From Mesorhizobium sp. WSM4904 (GTDB lineage: Bacteria > Pseudomonadota > Alphaproteobacteria > Rhizobiales > Rhizobiaceae), in contig NZ_CP121354.1 of NCBI RefSeq assembly GCF_029674545.1, forward strand, positions 1,798,001-1,862,000: DNA of 64,000 nucleotides, written 5' to 3'. Below the pieces are notes generated by a model, which made no database searches, was not told the origin of the DNA, and worked only from the letters and a program-made list of their open reading frames with translations. Position numbers and translations under genes: made by a program. Each line of letters begins with the position of its first letter. Positions within the stretch are counted from its first letter, which is position 1. Below are positions 43,764 to 52,245 of the stretch, in pieces.

Positions 43764-44696
43764 ATGCTCAATCAGATCAAGGGCCTGCATCACGTCACCT
43801 CGATGGCCAGCGATGCGCGCCGCAACAATGAGTTCTTCACCAGGAAGCTCGGCCTGCGTCGGGTCAAGAAGACCGTCAACTTCGACGCGCCGGACGTCTA
43901 TCACCTCTACTACGCCGACGAGTTCGGCACGCCCGGCTCGGTGATGACCTATTTCCCGTTCCCCGATATCGGCAAGGGCCGGCATGGGGTGGGTGAGGTC
44001 GGCACCACGGTCTTCTCGGTGCCGGAAGGCACGCTCCGCTATTGGGAAAAGCGTTTTGCCGACGAGGGCGTGAGCGGCGTTGCCCGCTCGACAAGCTTCG
44101 GCGAGAAGCGGCTCGCCTTCACCGGCCCCGACGGCGACAGTTTCGCTCTCGTCGAGGACAAGGCCGACAGCCGCGCGCCCTGGGTCAAGGGCGGCGTTCC
44201 CGGCGACGAAGCGATCCGCGGCTTCCACTCGGTCGCGCTGAGGCTGAAGGACGGCGGCGCCACCGAGGAGCTGTTGAAGTTCATGGGCTATGAGGAGGTC
44301 GACAAGTCCGGCAACGTCCGCCGGCTGGCGATCAAGAACGGCAACGGCGCCGACGTCGTCGACATCGAGTCGCTGCCGGGCGCAGGCTTTGCCAATCTCG
44401 GTGCCGGCTCGGTGCATCACGTCGCCTTCGCGGTCGAGGATCGCGCCAGGCAGATCGAGGTGCGCAAGGCGCTGGTCGACACGGGCTACGGCGTGACGCC
44501 GGTCATCGATCGCGATTACTTCTGGGCGATCTATTTCCGCACGCCGGGCGGCGTGCTGTTCGAGGTGTCCACCAACGAGCCGGGCTTCGACCGCGACGAG
44601 GACACCGCGCATCTGGGCGAGGCGCTGAAGCTGCCGACGCAGCATCAGCATCTGAGACCCTATCTCGAACAGCACCTGCAGAAGCTGGAAGACTAA
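43764..44696 (+). CDS. Ring-cleaving dioxygenase (MhqO/VOC family)
   Basis: A 310-residue protein with two VOC repeats: MLNQIKGLHHVTSMASDARRNNEFF at the N-terminus and SVHHVAFAVEDRARQIE in the C-terminal half. Metal ligands are His (GLHHVT), His (SVHHVA) and Glu (GVLFEVSTNEPGF). It resembles the hydroquinone-inducible dioxygenase MhqO. It is first of a tight operon with an MhqD-like esterase (three bases later) and a GNAT protein, matching quinone/hydroquinone detoxification loci in Bacillus and rhizobia. GGAG precedes ATG 43764. Confidence 0.92.
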   Translation: MLNQIKGLHHVTSMASDARRNNEFFTRKLGLRRVKKTVNFDAPDVYHLYYADEFGTPGSVMTYFPFPDIGKGRHGVGEVGTTVFSVPEGTLRYWEKRFADEGVSGVARSTSFGEKRLAFTGPDGDSFALVEDKADSRAPWVKGGVPGDEAIRGFHSVALRLKDGGATEELLKFMGYEEVDKSGNVRRLAIKNGNGADVVDIESLPGAGFANLGAGSVHHVAFAVEDRARQIEVRKALVDTGYGVTPVIDRDYFWAIYFRTPGGVLFEVSTNEPGFDRDEDTAHLGEALKLPTQHQHLRPYLEQHLQKLED

Positions 44697-44699
44697 GCC

Positions 44700-45338
44700 A
44701 TGAGCAAGGACGCATACATCCATAAAGTGCTGCCCGGTTCGCCGGGCAGTCCGTTGCTCTTCGTCTTCCACGGGACCGGAGCCGACGAGAATCAGCTTCT
44801 GTCGTTCGGTCAGGAGCTTGCGCCGTCGGCGACGATCGTGTCGCCGCGCGGCGACGTGTCCGAGCATGGCGCCGCCCGCTTCTTCCGCCGCACCGGCGAG
44901 GGCGTCTACGACATGGACGACCTCGCGCGGGCGACGGTCAAGATGGCAGGCTTCGTCAAGGCGCATGTCGATGCCGCAAAGCCCTCGGCGGTGTTCGGGC
45001 TCGGCTATTCCAACGGCGCCAACATCCTGGCCTCGGTGATGTTCGCGGAGCCGGCCCTGTTCGATGCCGCGGCGCTGATGCATCCGCTGATCCCGTTCGA
45101 ACCGGAGGTCCGGGGCAGCCTTGTCGGCCGCCGCATCCTGATCACCGCCGGCAGGCGCGATCCGATCTGTCCGCCCAATCTGACGTCGCGACTGGAAGCC
45201 TATTTGCGCGCCGACGGGGCCGATGTCACAGTGGAATGGCACGACGGCGGGCACGAGGTGCGGCCGAATGAAATCGAAGCGGCGCGGCGGCTGTTCACCC
45301 GCTCGCCGACCGCCGAAGGAGGCAAGAACGATGGCTGA
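44700..45338 (+). CDS. MhqD-like alpha/beta hydrolase (carboxylesterase)
   Basis: A 212-residue hydrolase. The oxyanion region is FVFHGTGADENQLL, the nucleophile elbow GLGYSNGAN (Ser near residue 105), with acid in AGRRDPICPP and His in HDGGHEV. It belongs to the phospholipase/carboxylesterase family that includes MhqD, which acts with MhqO on quinone-derived products. No signal peptide. Its end overlaps the next gene by eight bases. Confidence 0.92.
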   Translation: MSKDAYIHKVLPGSPGSPLLFVFHGTGADENQLLSFGQELAPSATIVSPRGDVSEHGAARFFRRTGEGVYDMDDLARATVKMAGFVKAHVDAAKPSAVFGLGYSNGANILASVMFAEPALFDAAALMHPLIPFEPEVRGSLVGRRILITAGRRDPICPPNLTSRLEAYLRADGADVTVEWHDGGHEVRPNEIEAARRLFTRSPTAEGGKNDG

Positions 45339-45630
45339 CCAGCTGCCCGAGATCGAACTGGAAGACCACGGCTCCAAGGGGCGCTATGTGCTGCGCGGGC
45401 CGGGCGGCGCCGAGGCCGAGATGACCTTCACCAAGATCGGCGAGCATCAGCTCATCATCGATCACACCGAGGTGCCGGACGTCTTCCGTGGCCAGGGCGC
45501 CGGGCTTCGCCTCGTCACCCGCGCGGTCGAGGATGCGCGTGCGGCCGGCAAGAAGATCATCCCGCTCTGCCCCTTCGCCAACGCCCAGTTCCGCCGCCAC
45601 CCGGAATGGGCGGACGTGCTGAAGCAGTAG
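45331..45630 (+). CDS. GNAT-family N-acetyltransferase (YidJ/Gcn5-related, short type)
   Basis: A 99-residue minimal acetyltransferase (MADQLPEIELEDHGSKGRYVLRGPGGAEAEMTF). The acetyl-CoA loop is VPDVFRGQGAGLRLV, and the late motif IIPLCPFANAQFRRHPEW is characteristic of the short YidJ-like (YjdJ/GTN10) subfamily. It is the third gene in the MhqO-MhqD operon, with an eight-base overlap. The substrate is unknown. Confidence 0.88.
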   Translation: MADQLPEIELEDHGSKGRYVLRGPGGAEAEMTFTKIGEHQLIIDHTEVPDVFRGQGAGLRLVTRAVEDARAAGKKIIPLCPFANAQFRRHPEWADVLKQ

Positions 45631-45640
45631 CACCGTCTTC

Positions 45641-45786
45641 CCCTTCTCCCTCTGTGGGAGAAGGTGGATCGGCGCGCAGCGCCGAGACGGTTGAGGGGTG
45701 CTGGACGGAGTACCGTCGGTGCCAAGCTGGAGCACCCCTCATCCGTCGCCTTCGGCGACACCTTCTCCCACAAGGGGAGAAGGAAA
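45641..45786. repeat. RIME-like intergenic palindromic element
   Basis: Outer arms CCTTCTCCCTCTGTGGGAGAAGG and CACCTTCTCCCACAAGGGGAGAAGG are each internally palindromic. Inner arms GGTTGAGGGGTGCT and AGCACCCCTCATCC pair across a short centre. It has the architecture of rhizobial intergenic mosaic elements. Non-coding; it separates the Mhq operon from the dipeptidase. Confidence 0.8.
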
Positions 45787-45906
45787 ACAGCCACCCAGCC
45801 ACAAACGCGAACACGTCACTGGCATTTGCGCAGTTCGGCCATCTTGCCTAAGTTGGCAGTTCGCTCGGACGGGATTTCGTCCCGCCTCGCCCCGTCACCG
45901 AAATGA

Positions 45907-46977
45907 ATGGCTCCCCTGATGACCGAAACCGACCTCATCCCCGTTTTCGACGGCCACAACGACACGCTGCTTCGACTCTACCAGTCGAAGGAAACGGATG
46001 TCGAAAAGCTGTTCATCGAGGGTACGCCGGGCGGTCATATCGACCTGCCGCGCGCCAGAGAGGGTGGCTTTGCCGGCGGCATGTTCGCGATCTTCCCGCC
46101 GCCGATCGAAAAAACCAAGCGCAGCGCCGTTCCGCCGGCGCCGAGCGACAACGAACCCCTGCCGCCGGAACTGCCGCGCGCCGAGGCGATCACATCCACA
46201 ATCGGCATGGCGTCGATCCTGTTCAGACTTGAGCGGGCAGGCGCGCTGAGCGTGTGCCGCAGCGCCGGCGACATCCGCGATGCGATGGCCAAGGGTTCGG
46301 TCGCGGCGGTCTTCCACATCGAGGGCGTCGAGGCAATCGATCCCGAGCTTGCCATGCTCGACGTGCTTCATGCCGCCGGCCTGCGCTCGCTGGGCATCGT
46401 CTGGAGCCGGCCGAACGCCTTCGGCAACGGCGTGCCGTTCCGCTTTCCCTCCTCGCCCGATACCGGGCCCGGCCTCACCGATGCCGGCAAGGCGCTGGTC
46501 AAGGCCTGCAACCAGCTCAGGATCATGATCGACCTCTCGCATCTCAACGAGAAGGGTTTTCGCGACGTGGCTGAATTGAGCGACGCGCCGCTGGTCGCGA
46601 CGCATTCCAACGTGCATGCGATCTGCGGCCATTCGCGCAACCTGACCGACTGGCAGCTCGGCGCGATCCGCGAGTCTGGCGGCATGGTGGGCCTGAACTT
46701 CGCCACCGGCTTCCTGCGCGAGGACGGCCGCATGAACGCCGATACCGGACTCGACGTCATGGTGCGCCATATCGATTCGCTCTTACAGGCGCTGGGCGAG
46801 GATGGCGTCGGCCTGGGCTCGGATTTCGACGGCGCCATGATCCCCGCCGTCATCGGCGACGTCGCCGGCCTGCCCAAGCTCATCGACGCGCTGGCGGCGC
46901 GCGGCTTCGGACGCGCGCTGATCGAGAAGATCGCCTATCGCAATTGGCTGAATGTGCTCGAAAGAACGATTGGATAG
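45907..46977 (+). CDS. Membrane dipeptidase (peptidase family M19)
   Basis: A zinc dipeptidase of 356 residues. It has the N-terminal metal motif FDGHNDTL, the bridging Glu in VFHIEGVEAI, His in IDLSHLNEKG and ATHSNVHAICGHSRNLTD, and the late GLGSDFDGA. The last helix (EKIAYRNWLNVLERTIG) is typical. No signal peptide is visible, so despite the family name the enzyme is probably cytoplasmic. The ATG at 45907 or the one four codons later could be used. It hydrolyses dipeptides or related amides; its substrate is unknown. Confidence 0.93.
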   Translation: MAPLMTETDLIPVFDGHNDTLLRLYQSKETDVEKLFIEGTPGGHIDLPRAREGGFAGGMFAIFPPPIEKTKRSAVPPAPSDNEPLPPELPRAEAITSTIGMASILFRLERAGALSVCRSAGDIRDAMAKGSVAAVFHIEGVEAIDPELAMLDVLHAAGLRSLGIVWSRPNAFGNGVPFRFPSSPDTGPGLTDAGKALVKACNQLRIMIDLSHLNEKGFRDVAELSDAPLVATHSNVHAICGHSRNLTDWQLGAIRESGGMVGLNFATGFLREDGRMNADTGLDVMVRHIDSLLQALGEDGVGLGSDFDGAMIPAVIGDVAGLPKLIDALAARGFGRALIEKIAYRNWLNVLERTIG

Positions 46978-47037
46978 GCCTTCCGTGTGAAGGGACAATC
47001 CTGAGTGCTCGGGGATTGGAGGCAGAACGCTCTCAAC

Positions 47038-47223
47038 TTCGTCATTCTAGGGCGAAGCAGGAGCGAAGCTCCGTCGCGAAGACCCTAGAATCCATGCCGT
47101 TACCTTCGCCAAGGACCGCAACGGAGCAAAATTCTGAACAGTAGCAGCGCTTCCAAGTCACGGCATGGGTTCTAGGGTCTGCGCGCGTCGCTTCGCTCCT
47201 TGCTCCGCCCTTGAATGACGATC
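47038..47223. repeat. About 190-bp interspersed inverted-repeat element, copy 2
   Basis: This is the second copy of the element at 25705-25893, in the opposite orientation. It opens CTTCGTCATTCTAGGGCGAAGC and ends TTGCTCCGCCCTTGAATGACGA. It has inner GAATCCATGCCGT/ACGGCATGGGTTC arms and a centre with CAAAATTCTG. It occupies most of the 293-base gap after the dipeptidase. Confidence 0.75.
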
Positions 47224-47270
47224 GCGCGGTGCCGCCCCTCGCGCGGTGCCGCCATCCGCGTACGGTCCGC

Positions 47271-47522
47271 CTAAGCACCCATCCGCATCAGCCATTCCTT
47301 GCCGACACCGCGGTCGCGGATGATCGGCAGGGGGTCCTCGTGGTCGAGCCTCGCGCAGATGCGATAGACCTCCAGCGTCTCGGCATTCATCTCGCCGCGC
47401 TTGAAGAAATACATCGCCGCCGCATAGCGGGTGCGGCCGGACCACATCTCGCCAAGCGGCGTGTTGACCAGCGCCCACTGCTCGGCGGCTTCCGCGTTCA
47501 GGTCATCCGCTTCGCTTGCCAT
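47271..47522 (-). CDS. Small hypothetical protein in the GcvT/FAD operon
   Basis: An 83-residue soluble protein (MASEADDLNAEAAEQWALVNTPLGEMWSGRTRYAAAMYFFKRGEMNAETLEVYRICARLDHEDPL). No motif is recognised; the RTRYAAAMYFFKRG segment looks like a conserved core. It lies two bases after the GcvT-like stop on the same strand, so it is the last gene of that operon and probably serves the same pathway. Confidence 0.7.
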   Translation of the reverse strand: MASEADDLNAEAAEQWALVNTPLGEMWSGRTRYAAAMYFFKRGEMNAETLEVYRICARLDHEDPLPIIRDRGVGKEWLMRMGA

Positions 47523-47523
47523 C

Positions 47524-48759
47524 TCAAAAATCCGCCGGCGGATTGGCGGTGCGGCGGTCGAGCTTGATGAAGGGCCGCAGCACCACTTTCGCCCGCTTCA
47601 TCAGTTTTTGGTATTGCAGCTCGCGCATGGCGTAGATCTCGACCCAGAGGTCGTCGACGATCGTGTCGCCATAGGGCCGCTGCAACGAGGCGATGGCGAT
47701 GTTGCGCTTGGCCATCGGCGACCACATAGCGGCGCTCACCAGCCCCACCTCCTGGCTCTTGCGATAATAGACGATCGCATGCTCGGCCGGGATGTTGCCC
47801 TCGATCTCAAGCCCGACCAGCACATGGCGCAGCTTACGCTTGGTTCTCACCTCCAGGATGGCGCGGCGGCCGTTGAAGTGGCCCTTCTCGGGATCGACCA
47901 TGAAGCCGAGGCCGATCTCGTCCGGCATGCGCAGGCGGTCGGCCCGGACGGCATGCTCGGCGGTGGTGAAGTCGGCGTTGGCGACGATCAGTCCGGCTTC
48001 CAGCCGGGCGCGGTTCAGCGCGGCGTAGCCGATGGCGCGGATGCCGCGCAGCGCGCCCGCCGTCATCAGCCGATCCCACAAACTCAGCGCCTTGTCCGCC
48101 GGCACGAACAGCTCATAGCCGAGATCGCCGGTGAAGCCGGTGCGCGAGATGGTGACGGTGGCGCCGTCATGCGCGAACTCCGCGAGGTCGAAGATTTTCA
48201 GCCGCTCTATGCCGGCGAAGCCCGCGTCGCGCAGGATGGCGAAGGAGGTCGGGCCCTGCAGCGCCAGCCCGGCGACGGCTTCGGTCTCTTCCTCGACGCT
48301 GACGTCAAACCGAAAAGCGCTGTCGAGCAGCCAGGGCAGATGCCGCTCCTGCGAGCAGAGGCGAAAGCGCGTCGGCGACAGCCGGAACAGCGTGCCGTCG
48401 TCGAGAACCAAGCCGTCGTCGTCGCACCAGGCAGTGTAGTGGACACGGCCGGGTTTGAGCTTGGTCACGTCGCGCAGCGTGACGCGGTCGAGATAGGCTT
48501 CGGCGTCCGGACCCTCGATCCGGTATTTCGTCATCGGCGAGATGTCGAACAATGCCGCCTGGCTGCGGATGGCGAAATATTCGAGCTCCTCGTCCCACAG
48601 CGAATGTGGCGCGCGATAGCCGGCCCAGTTGTACCAGTCGTTTGTCAGCGCCAGCGCGTCGATGCGCGGCTGGAAGGGCGTGCCGAGCCGCAGCGTGCGG
48701 AAGTGGGACTGGGCGATGGCGCGGTCGGTTGATGGTTTGATGGTGGGATGATGGTTCAT
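47524..48759 (-). CDS. GcvT-like aminomethyltransferase/demethylase family protein
   Basis: A 411-residue folate-dependent family protein. The tetrahydrofolate-binding T-protein fold is seen in LTNDWYNWAGYRAPHSLWDEELEYFAIRSQAALFDISPMTKYRI, FTGDLGYELFVP, and the C-terminal SAAMWSPMAKRNIAIASL. Relatives include glycine cleavage T-protein, DMSP demethylase and N-demethylases that pass a methyl group to folate. The rest of the glycine cleavage system is absent here, so demethylation of an N-methylated amine is more likely. It follows the two FAD oxidoreductases in one operon. Confidence 0.88.
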   Translation of the reverse strand: MNHHPTIKPSTDRAIAQSHFRTLRLGTPFQPRIDALALTNDWYNWAGYRAPHSLWDEELEYFAIRSQAALFDISPMTKYRIEGPDAEAYLDRVTLRDVTKLKPGRVHYTAWCDDDGLVLDDGTLFRLSPTRFRLCSQERHLPWLLDSAFRFDVSVEEETEAVAGLALQGPTSFAILRDAGFAGIERLKIFDLAEFAHDGATVTISRTGFTGDLGYELFVPADKALSLWDRLMTAGALRGIRAIGYAALNRARLEAGLIVANADFTTAEHAVRADRLRMPDEIGLGFMVDPEKGHFNGRRAILEVRTKRKLRHVLVGLEIEGNIPAEHAIVYYRKSQEVGLVSAAMWSPMAKRNIAIASLQRPYGDTIVDDLWVEIYAMRELQYQKLMKRAKVVLRPFIKLDRRTANPPADF

Positions 48760-48810
48760 GACGGCGTTCCTTCGCCGTAGAGCGCAGCTTCGGCGATTTG
48801 CAAAATCATC

Positions 48811-50385
48811 TCACCCCCTCATCGCGATGATGCGGCGCGCGGCGTTGAGGCCGGGCGCGCCGGAAATGCCGCCGCCCGGATGCGAGCCGGCGCTCGCAAG
48901 AAACAGACCTTCGAGCGGCGTGTCGTAACCGGACCAGCCGGAGACTGGTCGCGACATCAGCATCTGGTCGGCCTGCAGCTCGCCATGATGCCAGTGGCCG
49001 CCCGGCATGCGATAGCGTGTCTCGATGTCGGCGGGCGTGAGCAGTTCGGCATGGCGGACCGTCGCGCCGATCCCGGGCGCATAGGTTTCGAGCTGCGCCA
49101 TGATTGCGTTGAGGAATTGCGGCTTGCCGGCGGTCCAGCCCTGCCTCAGCGCATAGGGGGCGTATTGCACCACCGCCGAGAGCACGCAGGCGCCGGAGGG
49201 CGCCAGCGCGGGATCGGCGAGGCTGGGCAGCGTGATCTCCATGACCGGCTCTGGCGAAAACTCGCCATATTTCGACGGGTTGAAGGCGCGCTCGACATGG
49301 TCGGGCGAAGGCGCGATGACGAGACGGCCCTTGTGGCCGGCGGCGTCGACGCCTTCGAATTGCGGCGGCCGGTCGAGCGCGAGATGGAGCTTTGCCGCAT
49401 CGCCCTTCATGCGAATGTTCTTCACCTTGCGCATGAAGCCGGTATCGACCTCGCGCGGGCCGACGAGATCGAGGATCGTCGTCGCGGGGTTGATGGCCGA
49501 GACGACGGTCCTGGCCTGCAGCGTTTGGCCGCTCTGGGTGACGACGCCGACGGCGCGACCGTTCTCGACGATAACCCTGGCGACGGGCGATGCCGGGCGG
49601 ATCGCAACCCCAGCCTTCTCCGCCGCCGAGCGAATGGCGGCGACGACGGCGCCCATGCCGCCCTTGGGCTGTATCTGCGCGCCGGCGAGGCCGCCGATCT
49701 CGCCGGCCAACCGGTAGTAGAGGCCAAGCAGCGAGGTCGGCGAGCGCGGCCCGAGATGGCTGCCCAGCGTTGCGTCGAAGGCGAGCAGGCCCTTCAGCCG
49801 GTCATCCTCAAGCTGCTCGTCGAGCAGGTCGGAGACGTTCATCAACAGCACGCGCAGAAAGTCGCGCATGTCTTCCTTGCCGAGTCTCTTCAGCGCCAGC
49901 GCCGTCTGGCCGAGCCCGGTCATTTCGGCGAGCGACATGTTGCCGAGGTCCGGCGGCCGGCGCGACAGGAACGGTTTCAGGATGCCGGCGTAGCGCAACA
50001 GCTGCGCGCGCAGGTCCTTCCAGGCGGATTGCTCCGAAGGGCTGGCGCCCGTCAGCACCTCGCCATAGGCGCCGTGCAGCACCAGCGGGCCGTTCTTCGA
50101 CAGCGCGACCGACGGGACGAAGTCCGAGCGCTCGACCTTGAGACCATGGCGCTCCAGCTCAAGCGTCTTCACCACATCGGGATGCAGGCGGTTGAGCAGA
50201 TGGGCGACGGCGGAGACGCGGAAGCCGGGCGCGAATTCCTCGGTGCGCGCCGCACCGCCGACGTCGTTGCCTGCTTCGAGCAGCAGCACCTTGCGGCCGG
50301 ACTTGGCCAGCGTGGCGGCGGCGACAAGGCCGTTGTGGCCGCCGCCGATGACGATGGCGTCCCAGTTCGCTTCAGATGACGTCAT
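48811..50385 (-). CDS. FAD-dependent oxidoreductase (phytoene dehydrogenase-like) 2
   Basis: A 524-residue flavoprotein with the N-terminal dinucleotide motif IVIGGGHNGLVAAATLAKSG and a second FAD contact at the C-terminus (GLFLASAGSHPGGGISGAPGLNAARRI). The family (COG1233) includes carotenoid desaturases but also many uncharacterised rhizobial oxidoreductases. It is a paralogue of the next gene upstream, with which it overlaps by 14 bases. The context points to amine or methylated-compound oxidation rather than carotenoid synthesis. Confidence 0.9.
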   Translation of the reverse strand: MTSSEANWDAIVIGGGHNGLVAAATLAKSGRKVLLLEAGNDVGGAARTEEFAPGFRVSAVAHLLNRLHPDVVKTLELERHGLKVERSDFVPSVALSKNGPLVLHGAYGEVLTGASPSEQSAWKDLRAQLLRYAGILKPFLSRRPPDLGNMSLAEMTGLGQTALALKRLGKEDMRDFLRVLLMNVSDLLDEQLEDDRLKGLLAFDATLGSHLGPRSPTSLLGLYYRLAGEIGGLAGAQIQPKGGMGAVVAAIRSAAEKAGVAIRPASPVARVIVENGRAVGVVTQSGQTLQARTVVSAINPATTILDLVGPREVDTGFMRKVKNIRMKGDAAKLHLALDRPPQFEGVDAAGHKGRLVIAPSPDHVERAFNPSKYGEFSPEPVMEITLPSLADPALAPSGACVLSAVVQYAPYALRQGWTAGKPQFLNAIMAQLETYAPGIGATVRHAELLTPADIETRYRMPGGHWHHGELQADQMLMSRPVSGWSGYDTPLEGLFLASAGSHPGGGISGAPGLNAARRIIAMRG

Positions 50386-51991
50386 GGGCCGGGCTCATAT
50401 GCAGGGTTGGTTTGGCGAGGTCGCGCAGGATCTCGGCGGCGGCGTTGCGTCCGGGCGCGCCCATGACGCCGCCGCCAGGATGGGTGGAGGAGCCACACAT
50501 ATAGAGCCCGCCGACCGGCGAGCGGTATTGCGCGTAGCCCGGCACCGGGCGGTTGAAGAGCAATTGGTCGAAGGTGAGCTCGCCCTGGAAAATGTTGCCT
50601 TCGGTGAGCCCGACCTCGGCTTCGATCTCGCGTGGCGTGCGCACTTCCATATGGACGATGCGGTCGCGGAAGCCCGGCGAATATTCGGCGATCTGCGCAA
50701 TCACGCTCTCGGCGAAGCCGTCGCGGTCGGCATCGGTCCAGTCCGCTCCTGCGATCTTCGGCGGCGCGTATTGCACGAAGCAGCTCATGAAGTGCTTGCC
50801 CGGCGGCGCCATGGTCGGGTCGAGCGTGGTCGGGATCATCATGTCGAGGAAGGGATCGGCCGACCAGCGCCCGGCCTTCCAGTCGTCATAGGCGCGCTCC
50901 ATGCGCTCGATGGAATCGGTGAAATGCATGTCGGCGCGATAGACGGGCGAGTCCTTGGGCAGAGCCGGGAATTCGGGCAGCGAGTCGAGCGCGATGTTGA
51001 CCTTGCCGGACGAGCCGCGGATCTTGAAATTCCTGACGCGCCTGAGGAAGATTTCGGGCAGCTCCTTCTCCTCGACGAGCTTCAGGAAGGTGCGCTTGAC
51101 GTCGGCGTTGGAGACGACGAGCTTGCCGTAGATCTCCTCGCCGCCGGCGAGCACGACGCCCCTGGCCTTGCCGTTCCTGATCAGCACATGATCGACCTCG
51201 GCGCCCGTGCGGATGGTGCCGCCTGAGGCTTTGAAGGAGGCGGCGAGCGCCCTGGTGACGGCGCCCATGCCGCCACGCGCATAGCCCCAGGCACCGACCG
51301 AGCCGTCGACCTCGCCCATATAGTGGTGGAGCAGCACGTACGCGGTCCCGGGCGACATCGGCCCGAGCGCGGTGCCGATGATGCCGGAGAGCGCGAAGTT
51401 CGCCTTGATGACGTCGGTCTCGAAATATTCGTCGAGGAAGTCGGAGATCGACATCGTCCAGAAGCGCAAGGTCAGCGCCATCTCCTCGGCCGAAAGCCCG
51501 GCGAACTTCTTGCCGAGATAGAGCAACTCGCCCAGATCGCGCGGCTTGAAGCTGGTCGGGTCGGGCGCGGTGCGTATCAACAGCGGCTGGATGAAACGGC
51601 ACTGCCTTGTGACGTCGCGCGAGTAGCGGTCATAGGCCTCGGCGTCGCGTTTGGAGAAGCGGGCGAACTCGCGCCGATGCGCGTCGTGATCGCGGTAGTT
51701 GGCGAGATAGTCGCCGTCGCGCGTGAACACCGCGCCGCCCTCATAGGAGATCACCTGGAGGCCGAAGCGCGGCAGCTCCAGATCGCGCATGATCTCGGGT
51801 CGGAACAGCGAGCAGACATAGGAACAGTTGGAATAGAGAAAGCCCGGCGTCAGCTCGCGGCTGGTGGCCGCACCGCCGATCCATTCGTTTTTCTCGACCA
51901 CCAGCACGTCCAGCCCGGCGCGCTGCAGGTAACAGGCGTTGACCAGCCCGTTATGGCCGCCGCCGATGACGATCGCGTCCCATGCCTTCAT
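50372..51991 (-). CDS. FAD-dependent oxidoreductase (phytoene dehydrogenase-like) 1
   Basis: A 539-residue paralogue of the downstream flavoprotein, with IVIGGGHNGLVNACYLQRAG at the N-terminus and GLYMCGSSTHPGGGVMGAPGRNAA near the end. It is first gene of the operon running FAD1-FAD2-GcvT-small protein. The promoter region contains a palindromic repeat and the TTGAA-N6-TTCAA dyad shared with the divergent methyltransferase-tetR operon. Substrate unknown; the pair may form a heteromer. Confidence 0.9.
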   Translation of the reverse strand: MKAWDAIVIGGGHNGLVNACYLQRAGLDVLVVEKNEWIGGAATSRELTPGFLYSNCSYVCSLFRPEIMRDLELPRFGLQVISYEGGAVFTRDGDYLANYRDHDAHRREFARFSKRDAEAYDRYSRDVTRQCRFIQPLLIRTAPDPTSFKPRDLGELLYLGKKFAGLSAEEMALTLRFWTMSISDFLDEYFETDVIKANFALSGIIGTALGPMSPGTAYVLLHHYMGEVDGSVGAWGYARGGMGAVTRALAASFKASGGTIRTGAEVDHVLIRNGKARGVVLAGGEEIYGKLVVSNADVKRTFLKLVEEKELPEIFLRRVRNFKIRGSSGKVNIALDSLPEFPALPKDSPVYRADMHFTDSIERMERAYDDWKAGRWSADPFLDMMIPTTLDPTMAPPGKHFMSCFVQYAPPKIAGADWTDADRDGFAESVIAQIAEYSPGFRDRIVHMEVRTPREIEAEVGLTEGNIFQGELTFDQLLFNRPVPGYAQYRSPVGGLYMCGSSTHPGGGVMGAPGRNAAAEILRDLAKPTLHMSPAHDVI

Positions 51992-52015
51992 GTGCGCATC
52001 CTCCGGCCGGCCGCC

Positions 52016-52082
52016 CTATCTTCCTGTTCTTACGCAATTCCGGACGGAAAACCGCTTCACACTTTTCCTGGAATTGCTCGGG
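52016..52082. repeat. Palindromic element (family B)
   Basis: TTACGCAATTCCGGACGG, GAAAACCGCTTCACAC and TTTTCCTGGAATTGC match the elements at 19784 and 28674 nearly exactly. It lies between the FAD1 start and the TetR-type operator. Confidence 0.75.
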
Positions 52083-52140
52083 GCTGTTTGTTCCCGATGC
52101 ACGGAATTTGGCACGGCTAACGGCTTTTTGTCCAGACATA

Positions 52141-52156
52141 TTGAATGAATGTTCAA
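52141..52156. promoter_or_regulatory. Putative TetR operator A (TTGAATGAATGTTCAA)
   Basis: A dyad TTGAA-N6-TTCAA in the divergent region between the FAD1 operon and the methyltransferase-tetR operon, 90 bases before the methyltransferase. The same pattern occurs at 60678-60693 and 63657-63672. Inferred binding site of the BetI-like regulator at 53047. Confidence 0.65.
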
Positions 52157-52245
52157 CAAATGATGTTGCGTTTTCCCGTTAATGCGCTAGGCTTTTGCCT
52201 GTATCTCTGGACTGACCCACGTCGGCAGCTGGGGCTGAAGATCCG

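Noticed and set aside
42002..43831. A 609-codon plus-strand frame opposite the sulfatase
   Set aside because: Antisense shadow; the minus strand encodes all conserved sulfatase motifs.
43707..45377. A 556-codon minus-strand frame across the MhqO/MhqD genes
   Set aside because: It spans two well-supported plus-strand genes and has no recognisable domain.
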